Assembly: GCA_948567375.1 (NCBI GenBank)
Contig: OX419755.1
Span: forward strand, 64,236,944 to 64,300,943
Origin: Lunularia cruciata
Lineage: Eukaryota; Streptophyta; Marchantiopsida; Lunulariales; Lunulariaceae
DNA length: 64,000 nt
Direction of reading: 5' to 3'
The position numbers and the translations under genes are program-made. Positions within the stretch are counted from its first letter, which is position 1. The number at the start of each line of letters is the position of its first letter. The notes under the pieces are model-generated. The model ran no database searches, was not told where the DNA came from, and worked only from the letters and a program-made list of their open reading frames with translations. Shown piece by piece: positions 38,600 through 49,486 of this stretch.

Positions 38600-38967
38600 T
38601 ACCATATAAAGAATGAACTAGCTATAGGTCAAGTACATCTAGGACATAACCACTATCCTTGAGGAACCATTGTGAGAGGAGTCATACATGCCATATGCCA
38701 TCTTCTCAAACAACTATCACACACTAACATAGTAGCAACTCCACCAGAAGAGCCACATAACATACACCTCAAGCTTGCATGTACAAGTGCCAAGCTTGGG
38801 TCCATAGTATCATCAATGTTTGGGAAGTGGCATGGTGCACAATTGCACACATGATCCTTCCAAACAACACCATCATGTCCTTCCAACACAAGGACTCCAG
38901 ATGGCAAAACATCACACACTCTCAAGATAGTGTGGCTTGTAGAAACATCAAGTGTCATTGGTGCCAT
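38600..38967 (-). mobile_element. PHD-finger-like module at the pol end of element E
   Basis: After the integrase, the readable stretch has CMLCG, about ten residues, CDSC, then LRRWHMAC: the C-x2-C ... C-x2-C-x4-H-x2-C order of a PHD finger. A WLCPRC-like pair lies just beyond, as the last two ligands of a PHD would. PHD fingers read histone H3 tails in host chromatin proteins. Here the module occupies the position that a chromodomain has in family 1. Assigned by pattern, not by a profile search. Confidence 0.7.
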
Positions 38968-38969
38968 CT

Positions 38970-40000
38970 GTTGTAGATATACATAGTCTCCTAGATGAAA
39001 TCAACGGATTGAGGGTCTATAATCTCCTCCTCGAATGGTAGCATAGCATAAAGTATCTCTATGCTAAGCAATCGCCAAGTTCTCAAAGGCCATCGGCATC
39101 ACTCTTTGAAAGATCTCTGCCTGCTAAGAACATACGCTCATCCATACATTGGGGTCATCCAAGTCCAAAACTATAGTAGCATCTTGATGAATGGTTGCAG
39201 GTAAATATGGATCTTGTCTATAGAGTAGGAAGTAAGGAGAGAAGGATGCTAAGGAGGCTTGCCAACTGAACCGATAGCCCATGGCCAAACAAGGTAACTG
39301 GAGATCTCAATCTCCCATGTGGCCTCCCTACAAACCATACTTGTGCAATCTTCTCTTCACTATTTGAACCACTCTCTCTGCTAAGCCATCTACCTCAAGG
39401 TGATCTCGAGAGGTAGTACGGTGATCAATCAAAGTCTTGTTACAAAAGACCTAAAACTCCCCCTAAGAATTCTATACCCTAATTAGTCAAACCTCAACTG
39501 GTGCACCAAAATGACTAAGAACTCAATCCATGAATGAGTAAGTTGTCCCTTCACTAGACTTGTCAGGAAGTGCCACCAACTCAATCAACTTTGAGAAGTG
39601 CTCCACCATCACCAACACATACCAATGATGTCTCACAGTCAATGGTAAAGGTCTAGCAAAGTCCAAACTCCAACGGTAACCCAATCCCATGATAGGTAAT
39701 GGGTGTAACTATGGCGTAAGAGCATTGAATGATGCTCTAACTCAGTCATATACCATACATCTAGCAACAAACTACTGTACCTTGATCTGCATACCACGCC
39801 ACCAATAATGACTCTGGAGTAAGCTATACGTACGCTTTACTCCAAAATGTCCTAGCTCCTCATGAGCATGACGGACCAACTGTGGTCTCTAAGATGGAAG
39901 TGGTACTACTTGCACTCTACCATCCTCTCATACATGCAAAAGGTGTTTGCCCTCCAATCTGAACCATCTGGCTTGTTGAAGAACACGGTCTCTCTCCTTG
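38970..40000 (-). mobile_element. Integrase of element E
   Basis: An HHCC-like finger can be read near 39760-39870 (ELGHFGVKRTYSLL ... HYWW) and the end of the DDE core near 39360-39420 (DGLAERVVQIVKR). Fossil. Confidence 0.75.
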
Positions 40001-40700
40001 GCCCCAACTATGCCACCCACAACACCAGTGCAAAGATAGTCCATCACTAAGACATCATCATGAATGTCTTGCTGAACTATACCAATATCTTCACTCTCTA
40101 GATCTGTGACCTCCACAACTCCTCATGTATGCGTTAAGAGAGATACCACCAAAGCCTTAGAAAATATACACAGAAAGGCAGATGCATGCCAACTTGGCAC
40201 CATCTCCTTATCTATCTTACCATGCCAACGTGCTCCGGTCTGATCCTATTAGCTGGGACATGGGTTTCTACTCAACCCATCTGCATCATGGTTCACCACT
40301 CCAGGTCTGTGAACAACCGTGAAATCATACTCCTATAAAATCAGAGCCCATTGTGCAAGCTTCCCTGAAAGCTTGTCGGACTCCATCAACCACTTCAGTG
40401 GCTGATGATCAGTGATGAGAGTGAAGGGGTTACCAAATAGGTACATTGGAAATATGCTACTGCCCACATTGCTGCCAAGCACTCTCCATCATATGAACTA
40501 TACTTTGCCTCCACTGAATTGTTGGAGCGACTAGCATAGGCCACCATAAACTCCTTCCCCTCATCATCATGCTAGGTGAGCACTGCTCCCAGCCCCAACA
40601 TACTCCAATCAATATGAACCTGAGATGGTCATCCTCTGATCGGTCTCCTCAAAATAGGAGCAGATGTCAACCTCTCCTTGAGCTCTACAAAAGCTCTCTC

Positions 40701-41303
40701 CTACTCATCTCCCCAACACCACTCTTGTGTAAGCTTCATCAAGGCCTTGGCAATGGCACTAAATCCTCTAACATAATGGCGATAGAAGTTTGCCAACCCA
40801 AGGAATGCTTGCACTCTGCTCACATCTGTAGGCCAAGGAATATGTGTGATAGCCTCCACCTTGGTCTGCTGAACACCAAGTCCTTTGAGGTAGATAGTGT
40901 GACCCAAATACTCAACTTGCTCATGGAAGAACCTACACTTCCTAGGATGTAATTTGAGTCCATGAGATCTCAACCTCTCCAACACCTCCAACAATTGTCT
41001 TTCATGCTCCTCCACAATAGTGCTATAGACCAAAATGTCATCAATATAACACCGAGCAAAATCCAATCCAGCTAGGATCCTATCCATTACCCTTTGGAAC
41101 TCAACAAGAGCGTTCTTTAACCCAAACAATGAGAACCTCCACTGATATAACACATCCTTGCCGTGAGGATCAATAGCGCAGAATGTTGTCTTGGACTTAT
41201 CTTCCTCCCTGATCAACAATTGATGATATCTTGCTCGAAGATCCAAAGTACTAAAGACCTTTGCATGCCCAATTGCATAAAAAATGTCCTTCGATGTAGG
41301 CAT
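40701..41303 (-). mobile_element. Reverse transcriptase of element E
   Basis: About 200 open codons with FSTLDLRARYHQLLI, FGLKNALVEFQRVM, CYIDDILVYS and VEYLGHTI. The order and motifs are those of a Ty3/gypsy RT. Upstream RT sequence extends to about 41720. Confidence 0.9.
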
Positions 41304-42894
41304 GGCATACCAATCAGCCTTGGTCTGTTGGTTGATATGATAGTAATCTCACACATCCGCCTATTTGTATAGTTGCCATGCATATCCTTCTTGGTTGGCA
41401 TCACTGTCACTGATGCATACTCTCCACGTGAAATCTCCACCAAACCAGCCTCAAAAAGTTCACTACTCCGGCTTTGAATCAATGTCCTCTCCATATCACT
41501 ATATCAATAAGGACGTCGGAAAACTGGTGTGTCACTAGTTAGCTCAATCCGTATACCAGGACCCTTCAGAGCACCCAAATCCTTCATACTGAAGGCAAAA
41601 CAAATTGTGTGACTCCTCAAGAACCTCCAAACCCTCCGTCTTTCCTCTCTAGTAAGCTTGGGTCCAAGATGTGGCTCCCAAGTATCCTCTGTAACTGTCG
41701 TAGGAGTGGAAGACATACTAACTAGCTACTACACTGGGCCCTTGGGAGCAATAGTGTCATGCTCTTGACCACTAGAGGTCCCAACCTTTGTGTGAAAAAC
41801 TCCCTCCACTCTAGTTGCAAGCTCCACACGTCCTCTAGTTGCATCCCAAGTGGACCAAGGGTGTAATCCAAGTAGCCACACTCACCTGGATGGACTCCAA
41901 GTAGACCACGCTCCCTAGTAGCTATTGGCTATGTCCCAAGAATACCATGTCCACTCGGTCCATCACCCCCAACATGTGCCTGAATTGTCTTGATCGGCAC
42001 AAGGCTTACAAGTGTCCGAGTGGTGATGCCTATCAAGCGCATCCTATGCTGCTCTGCCAAGCCAAGGCTCATAATCTAGGTCAAACAGTTCAGGTCCATA
42101 GCCTGACCTAACACCTGGATGCCTTTGATATTGCTGGAACAGTGGTAATACCGGTGTGAAAACCCATCGCCCGCTCTCTCTCATCAGCATGGGGTTCCAC
42201 CAACTATTGTAATTGTGAGTCCCAAACAAGTCCAAGTCCTCCCTCTCGAAACACATAAGAGCCTGGGAAACTCATGAGTGTGGGAAATGCAGCTCTAGGC
42301 TGTCCCACTAGGTTCACCACGGCCATAGGTGACCTATCAGCCACTACCACCGTCTGAGACTGACGCCCAACATCCAAGATGTCATCAACAAGGATGTAGT
42401 CAAGTCATTGAATCCCATCATGAGCACGCTGTAAAACCTCTTTGGGTAAGAGATTTGTCCACCAAAGACGAAGATGATGAACCCGTGATCCTACTTTGGC
42501 TGCATCTAACAATACAGTAGGTCCCATCCAAGAATGGACCTAATGTGTACTTGCCACCACTCTGGTGCGAGAATCACCCATCAAAGGCATTTTCTCCAAA
42601 AGGTAAGTTGGAGAAACAGACGGATGAACTTGGAGATGTCATAGTATCCATAACATCTCCCAAAACACACCTGAACAAGGATCCTGAAGATCCAAACCGC
42701 AGCCCGCATGTGTATGTCCTTGACATGGCCATCCAAAAATCACCAAGTGAATAGGCCCATGTCTCTCTAGGTCATGTGCCCCCAATAAGGAAATATCTGC
42801 TAGTAGGGCCTTTTGGTAATCTCTGACTGCTGCCATTGGTAATAACTCCAAATACCGATAGGCCAAGTGTGCCACATGATGTAGAGAGACTCGC

Positions 42895-43593
42895 TGTAAT
42901 ACCAAGAGCTACCCATATGATCTAGATGTGAAATTTGGTTTGGTAACATCTATAATGATGTTATACATGATGGTCAAAATAGATAAGATAGAAGTATCAC
43001 CAAAAGAGTACTTCTACTAATAGGGCAGAAACCGAAATAGACTTGAGAAACTTAGAACCAATAGCTAGACATATGATTTAAAGGTGAGAATTGGTTTGGT
43101 AACACCTAGAAGGATGTTACACATGATGGACTAAACAGATCAGAAAGATGTATCACCAAAAGGGGACTTCTACTAATAGAGTAGGAACCAAAATATGCTT
43201 GAAATCTTTGAAGGCAATTTTGGAGGCCTAAACGGATGAATTATGCCTTGAAAATGTGCACATTCTCCCCTTTGTCTCATTGAGAGCTTTCCACTGGTAC
43301 CTTACGTGATTTTGAGATTCTTATAGGAAGATTTCCTAAAAGATTCCCTTTGGTCAAAATTTGTTTGACCAACCAGATAGGACATAGACTAAACATGTCA
43401 CCCATCCAAGTAAGTAATCCAAGGGTGGAGCTTGCTGACATGTCATCTATCTGTGTCCCTAATCCTATGGTGGAGCTTCCTTGGAGGAGATCCTCTTTGT
43501 CTATATAATAAAGAGAAGGTGCTCCTTTGGGGCATCGAATGTTTGAGTGTGCAATCTGTGTTTTCTCTCTTCTCTTGTCCTTGGAGTATTACA
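42895..43593 (+). repeat. Solo LTR of family 1 with perfect target duplication
   Basis: 699 bp, TGTAATACC to AGTATTACA, matching the B LTRs. CTCGC flanks it on both sides (42890-42894 and 43594-43598). It lies within the linker between protease and RT of element E, so family 1 was still moving after E inserted. Confidence 0.95.
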
Positions 43594-44297
43594 CTCGCCT
43601 AGTAGTCTCATCTCTCTCTACATACAAGTACCTCTATACTCGTATACACGCCTGTAATACCACAGTTAGTCTGGTGCTAATCCCACCGAACAATCCAAGA
43701 GACATACCTCCTCTACTAGATATTGCCAAGCAGTGAGTGTGGTATCCAGAGGTGTCAAAGTAATTGACTCCGGAGGCTCATCCTCACATTCATCTACCGA
43801 TGATACAAAGGCTCCACTCCAAGCCTGTTGCACCAATTGATCTGCATGTTGTTGTAATGCCTACTCTGAACTCCACAATGGAACATCCAAGGTGGATGGA
43901 ACAATCCCACTCATACTCCAAATCCGAGTGATCTCCTTTGGTAATGGAATATCCTTTGCATGTTCATTCCCCTCTAACAAATCACCAGGCCAAGTAATTG
44001 CACCACTTAAAGCTAAAATTGATGATGCTATGGTCTCGAACTATAGTGAGCCAAGACTACCACTACTAAAGCGTACTGGTAGGCAACAAACCCGTCCTCA
44101 CCAGACTGCAAACCAGGTCTATAGGAGGTTTTCTCCTCCCAATAGTCAATGCTAAAACTCATGGGGTATAACATTGCTCCTCTGACTAGCATATCATATG
44201 ACTCAGCTATTGTCACAATAGCTTGAGCTCTCACCACCGAGCTATCAGTTGGATGACCAGGCTGAACTTGGACAACAAGCTCCCCACGTGTGATGTA

Positions 44298-45390
44298 CTA
44301 TGTCAAACCACTACCTAGAGATGTTTGGATCTGAAATGGACACCTCTCCACATCGGTCTTCCGTAACTCCAAACCGACCACTACCGCCTTCCCCGACATA
44401 AGGGGCTGCGCACTAGAGTCTAACAAGACTCTGTATGGCATATAGACCTTCCTTGAAGGTCCTACCAAATGGAAAATTCCCCTCAGGTTATCCAATAGGA
44501 CAACACCAGGTGTGAACCGTGCTCTCTCAAAGGCCGGTCTAGCTGGCAACTCCTCCAGTCTAGCCGCTACTACCTGCCATAAACCATTGGTCACTGAACG
44601 GATCCCATGCTCCTCAACCAAGTCAGCTCTACTACCAACCACCTCTACTCTAGTAGTAGGAACCGCATCATCCCTACTCTCACAAAGCATGGCAACCAAC
44701 TGGAACATTGGGGTTGGGTCAACTCCCAATGTAAACATGTCACTGGCCAAAAACAAAGGACACCGCATAATCAGCTGAGCCACCCCCAACATCATGCTAG
44801 ACTTAGTCTGTGTAGTAGTAGGTGGCTGATTAGTAGGTAGTCCATCATGCACTCTATCACCACCTACCATACCTACACTGGGACATCTAGGAATCATGGA
44901 TGTCATCTGCAATGCCTCAGATAGCGTGAAAGATTGGGGTATTCTGACTTGTCTCCCAACCTCTCCTCTCTGTGGGTCCAACTCCACTGATGCTCCTCTA
45001 GGCTCTGGAGCACATACTGCACTCCTAGTCACTGCTACAGATGCATCTACCTGTGCTACTCCGGACATGAAATCCAAACTGTCTCTGTCACCAACATATG
45101 AGGTGGAAGCCTCAGCACCTAAATCTGATCTCCTCTGAGCAATAACCATACTAGCCAATCTTTGCTCCAACTGTTCAATCCGAGTAGCCATAGTTGTATC
45201 AGAAGTAAGGGCATGTATTGCACCCCTAGTAGGTGTAGATCCTCTACCACCACCTCTACCACCTCGTCCTCTATGAATTGGAGCTCCTCTACTACATGCC
45301 ATAGCAGCCCTACCACTCCGTAACTCCGGGTGTAGGTCAAAACACCAATCACTAGTGTGACCAAATCTGTGGCAATGCTCACACTGCCTC
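44298..45390 (-). mobile_element. Gag-protease region of element E
   Basis: From the zinc knuckle (about 45340-45385) through an Arg/Gly-rich stretch (HRGRGGRGGGRG) and a coiled region (RIEQLEQRLASMVIAQRR) to a retropepsin-like segment (YRVLLDSSAQPLMSGK, about 44400). 334 codons are open. Confidence 0.75.
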
Positions 45391-46243
45391 TGTGATATTT
45401 CTAGTTGGTAACTCCTCTAACCTAACTACTATTGCCTGCCATAAACCATTGGTTTTTTAATGGGTCCCATGCTCCTCAACCAAGTCAACTCCACTATCAA
45501 CCACCTTTGCTCTAGAAGCAAGAATTATATCATCCTTGCTCTCACAAAGTGTGACAGCCAATTGGAACACTAAATCTAGGTCAACTTTTATTTACATCAT
45601 TGGCTGAGACCAAAGGGAAGTGCATAATCAACTAAGTTGCTCCCAACATCATGCTAGACTTAATTTGTATAATAATAGGTGGTTGACTAACATTTAGTCT
45701 ATCACTACCTACCACACCTATACTAGGAAATTTAGGAGCTATGGATGTTGTCTATAGTGCCTTAGAGAGTATGAAAGACTAGGGGAGTCTGAAAGACTAG
45801 GGGAGCCTAACCTATCTACTAACCTCTCTTCTTTGTGGATCAAATTCTACTGATGCTCCTCTAGGCTTTAAAGCATGTATATCATTCCTAATCACCATGG
45901 AAAATGCATCTACTTGTGCTAATTTGCACATAAAGTCCAAGACATATCTATCACCAACATAAGAGGTAGAAGACTCATCACTTGAATCTGATCTCCTTTG
46001 AGCTATGGCTACGCTAGCCAATCTTTGCTCCAACTACTGAATCCAAGTAGCTATGGCTATATTAGAAGCAAGGGTAGGTATTGGGCTCCTACCAAGTGTA
46101 GGTCGTTTACCACCATATTGTCCTCCATGACTTGGATCTCCTCTACTACCTACCATACCAACTCTATAACTCTATAACTCCAAGTGAAGATTAAAGCATT
46201 GGTCACTATTGTGAACAAATTTGTGGAATGTTCACATTATCCT
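45391..46243 (-). mobile_element. Second, diverged copy of the family 2 gag-protease segment
   Basis: It repeats, on the same strand, the segment at about 44540-45385, ending again at a zinc-knuckle-like region (about 46190-46240). EQRLASVAIAQRRSD here matches EQRLASMVIAQRRSD in the first copy. The two copies differ strongly, so this is an old duplicate or a piece of another family 2 element. Confidence 0.75.
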
Positions 46244-46719
46244 TGTAACAATATGGAGTTTACTAATGAGTTAGTTAGTAAGTATGAAAAATTAGCCAAT
46301 AATTATAAGAATATTCTAGAAGCATCTAGGAAGCTACTTGGTACCTTCAAAGTATTTGGTAATGTGCATCCCAAGTGGTGACTTCGAGGAAGCTTCATAT
46401 CTAGCTTAGCTTGCATGCCAAGTAGGTGACTTCTAGAAGGAAGCTTCTTAGGAAGCTTCTCAACTACCTTACCTTTCATGCCAAATAGGTTGTTTCTAGA
46501 AGATAACTTTTTGAGAAGCTTCCCGGTTAGCTTGGTTTGCACTCTAAGAGAGTGGCTTTTAGGAAGTTTCTTGAGATGCTTCTCAAGAGCCTTGTATGTT
46601 TCCTATAAATACCAAAACCCAAGCTCATGATAGGCAATTGGAGTTTCTTTCATTCAAGAGTCCCAATACGATCTTTCATTGTGATATTCTATTCTCTTAT
46701 TTCTCTCCTTGGTCTTTTA
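46244..46719 (+). repeat. 5' LTR of element G (family 4)
   Basis: TGTAACAATATGGA to GGTCTTTTATA. It matches the solo LTR at 7771-8290 and carries the same series of imperfect 55-65 bp units with GAAGCTTCTTAGGAAGCTTC words. Confidence 0.8.
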
Positions 46720-48081
46720 TATTGGTATTAGAGCATGAATGGGATGGATAGAATTTATGGATCACCAAATCCATTTCCACCAAACCATTGGGATTTTCAT
46801 TTCCATACAATACCCAAGAATCATTTCACACAATTCATCATCTCACACTTTGGGTAAAATTTTATGAATGCAATTACCTTGTATGATGAACCCTTGGTAT
46901 TTCCAATTGTAACTTATAAGAATTGGTGGACTTTTGTTGTATCTATGTGTTAACTTAGATAAATTATAGGTAGTTTGATAGAGTAGTAACCATTACGACA
47001 ATACCTAAAGTTATCATTGCCATACAACAACAAATCAAGCACCTTACCCAATTGTTGGAAGAACAAGATCATTGACAACAAGAGCATGTCCATGCAATTA
47101 GCAAAGGAAATAAGTATTCCTATCAAGCATGTCATCAAAAGTAAATTGCTGATGGTGGATGGTAGAAAGGGTTTTTCATTCCATACCTCATATCTTATTA
47201 CATTTAAGATTGGGAAGGAGTATTTGGAGTGTATGAGGTTTATAGTGCCACCTATATAGTATGATGTCATTCTAGGTTTTCTTTGCCTTGAATATCATAA
47301 TGTTCAATTTGATTGGACCTAATAATAAATTCAAGAATAGTACCAAGGTAAAAAATGCCAATATGTTGTCTAACACCTTTGAACAAGACACCTAAGAATA
47401 GTCAATCCCAAGATGAGAAGTTTATCAATGAAGCATTTATAGAGCAAGCTTTGGAGGAAGATCAACTTATTTTTGCGATGTGGATTGAGCCAATTGCACA
47501 TGAAGCATATAATGGGGGCCAAAAGTCTCACCAAGCAATGGTTGATCAAGTAGTTCAAGAGTTTGCAATTGTGTTTTTGGATGATGTGTCAAAGGGATGA
47601 CACTCCAATCATGGTATGCTCTTCAAGATTGAGGTATTGCCAAGAAGTATTCCAATGAGTAGACCAACCTATCGGCTCTCGCCAAAAGAGTTGGACAAGC
47701 TTTGAATAATAATGACAGAGAGTTGTTGGAGAAGGATTTCATACAACATAGTATATCTTCTTGGGGAACACTAGTATTGTTTGTTCCAAAGAAGTATGGA
47801 GGACTTTGCTTTTGTATTGGGTGCCGTGGTCTCAATAATAAACAATGAAGAATGCATGTCCCTTGTCTCAATTTGATGGCTTGTTTGATCAATTGAGTAT
47901 AATGTTATACTCCTCTAAGTTGGATCTCCAAAGTGGCTATTGGTAGATTCCCATTGATATAGAGGGTGCAAAAGATTACCTTTTGCACAAAGTATGGGCA
48001 TTTTGAATGGAGAGTTCTACCTAAACCCTTTTGGGCTCACTAATGCTCCAACAATCTTCATTGATCATATGGGGGGCTATT

Positions 48082-48083
<2 letters not shown>

Positions 48084-48175
<92 letters not shown>
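48084..48175. repeat. (AT)n microsatellite, about 92 bp
   Basis: An uninterrupted TA/AT run inside the RT remains of element G. The open frames across it on both strands are repeat artefacts. Confidence 0.97.
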
Positions 48176-48180
<5 letters not shown>

Positions 48181-48981
48181 TATTTTAATCTATAGCAAGC
48201 TAGAGGTAAAATATATAAATCATGTGTGAAAAATCCTTTGACTACTACTTCAATGGAAGTTTTACTACAAAAAATCAAAGTGTGCCTTTTGGTAGAAAGA
48301 AGTTACCTTCTTGGCTCATAAGATCTCATCAAAGGAGATCAAGATGGAAAAGGAGAAAATCAAGACTATTATTGATTGGTCTTCTCCAAAGGATACCACA
48401 AAAGTGCAAGAATTTAACAGATTGGCAAGTTTTTAGTGATGATCATTCAATATTATGCTCATGTAGCTGCACTATTGATCAACCTATTGAAGAAGACCTC
48501 AAGCTTTTAGTGGACCACTAAACACAAAGGAATATTTCAAAAGCCGAAACGTATGGTATCTTCAAGACCCATTCTTCAATTATATGATCCTCAATTACCT
48601 TGTGTGGTTCATTTTGATGCTTCTAACTTTACCATTGGAGTTGTGTTGCAATAAGAATTTCAAGATATGTTACATCTCATTGCCTTTGTGTCCTATCAAC
48701 TAAACACTATAGAAAAGAATAATTCTGCTTGAGATAAAAAAAAACTAGCAATGGTATATGCCACCCAAGTATCTCTTGGAGAAACAAGTGATCATGCAAA
48801 CCCATCACAAAACCTTATTGCATACATTATATTTGGAGCATATGAAAAGTAGACATCATCAATAAGAGGAACAACTATAGTTATTTTACATCAAACTTGA
48901 ATACAAACACATTAGATTGTATATCATCCCCACTGCCGGGACGCGATAACCTGATTTGAAATCTAGTCCTCTCCTCACAAG

Positions 48982-49150
48982 GGTAATCATGATAAGTGTT
49001 AATCAACTCAATACAAAATAATCAAATTATGAGGTAATTATGATAAATGTTAATCATGTGAGGTAATTATGATAAGTGTTAATCAACTCAATACAAAATA
49101 ATCAAAATTTACAAGATGCTAAGGAATAGTCAACATTTACAAGATGCTAC
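48982..49150. repeat. Interspersed short direct repeats at the transposon/gene border
   Basis: GATAAGTGTTAATCAACTCAAT followed by ACAAAATAATCAAA occurs at about 48991 and 49071. GAGGTAATTATGATAA occurs at about 49031 and 49059. ATTTACAAGATGCTA occurs twice (about 49107 and 49134). It looks like replication slippage in non-coding DNA. Confidence 0.75.
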
Positions 49151-49380
49151 ATTGGTCCAATTCCGAGAAATATTTTCTTTCTCCAAATGTATGTATTTTT
49201 AATTAATAATTATATTTAAATAAAGTCAATTTTAGTTTTTACATTAAAGATATAATGCAGAAACTAAAAGCATTCGGTGTGACACTCACACTTGTTAATC
49301 CTCTCCCTTGTTAATCCTCTCCCGTAAAGAGTCTAGAATTTCTCGAATTGAAACCACCGATGTCTATTGGTGTCTATGTA

Positions 49381-49445
49381 GGAAACCCAAAATGGTGAGA
49401 AGAGTAGAAACTCTCTATATAAATGTGCGCACTACCCTAATCGTT
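49381..49445 (+). promoter_or_regulatory. Likely core promoter of mL54
   Basis: A TATA box (TATATAAA, 49416-49423) is followed by ACCCTAA (49434-49440) and preceded by AAACCCAA (49383-49390). The last two resemble the telo-box (AAACCCTAA) common upstream of plant ribosomal-protein genes. The start codon is at 49487, which leaves a 5' UTR of about 40 bases. Confidence 0.55.
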
Positions 49446-49486
49446 CAAATTGAGGTTTTAGGACCAGTCTCAGGTACGAATGAGCG

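Larger units (their letters stand above)
37804..46243 (-). mobile_element. Element E: Ty3/gypsy element, family 2, with PHD-finger-like sequence
   Basis: Minus-strand order: Gag C-terminal region with a zinc knuckle (CEHCHRFGHTSDWC, about 45340-45390), Gag-protease region (45302 to about 44000), a linker (43900-41720, holding a solo LTR), RT (about 41720-40700, YIDDILVYS), RNase H (about 40700-40230), integrase (about 40000-38970) and a PHD-like finger (about 38760-38600), then an LTR (37908-38354). No 5' LTR was found; the right end abuts G after a second, diverged gag-like stretch. The coding part has of order ten to twenty breaks. No chromodomain is seen. Confidence 0.8.
46244..48940 (+). 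mobile_element. Element G: Ty3/gypsy relict, family 4
   Basis: 5' LTR (46244-46719), an initiator-Met-type primer site (TGGTATTAGAGC from 46721), a worn leader and gag, a protease part (about 47130-47290), then RT (about 47450-48080) and RNase H remains (about 48300-48940). The RT holds a long AT repeat. No integrase and no 3' LTR were found, so the 3' half is missing. There are some tens of breaks. It is the last transposon before the host genes. Confidence 0.75.

Noticed and set aside
47994-48278. ORFs of 64 and 85 codons on both strands across the AT repeat
   Set aside because: They are Ile/Tyr repeats made by the (AT)n run, not coding sequence.
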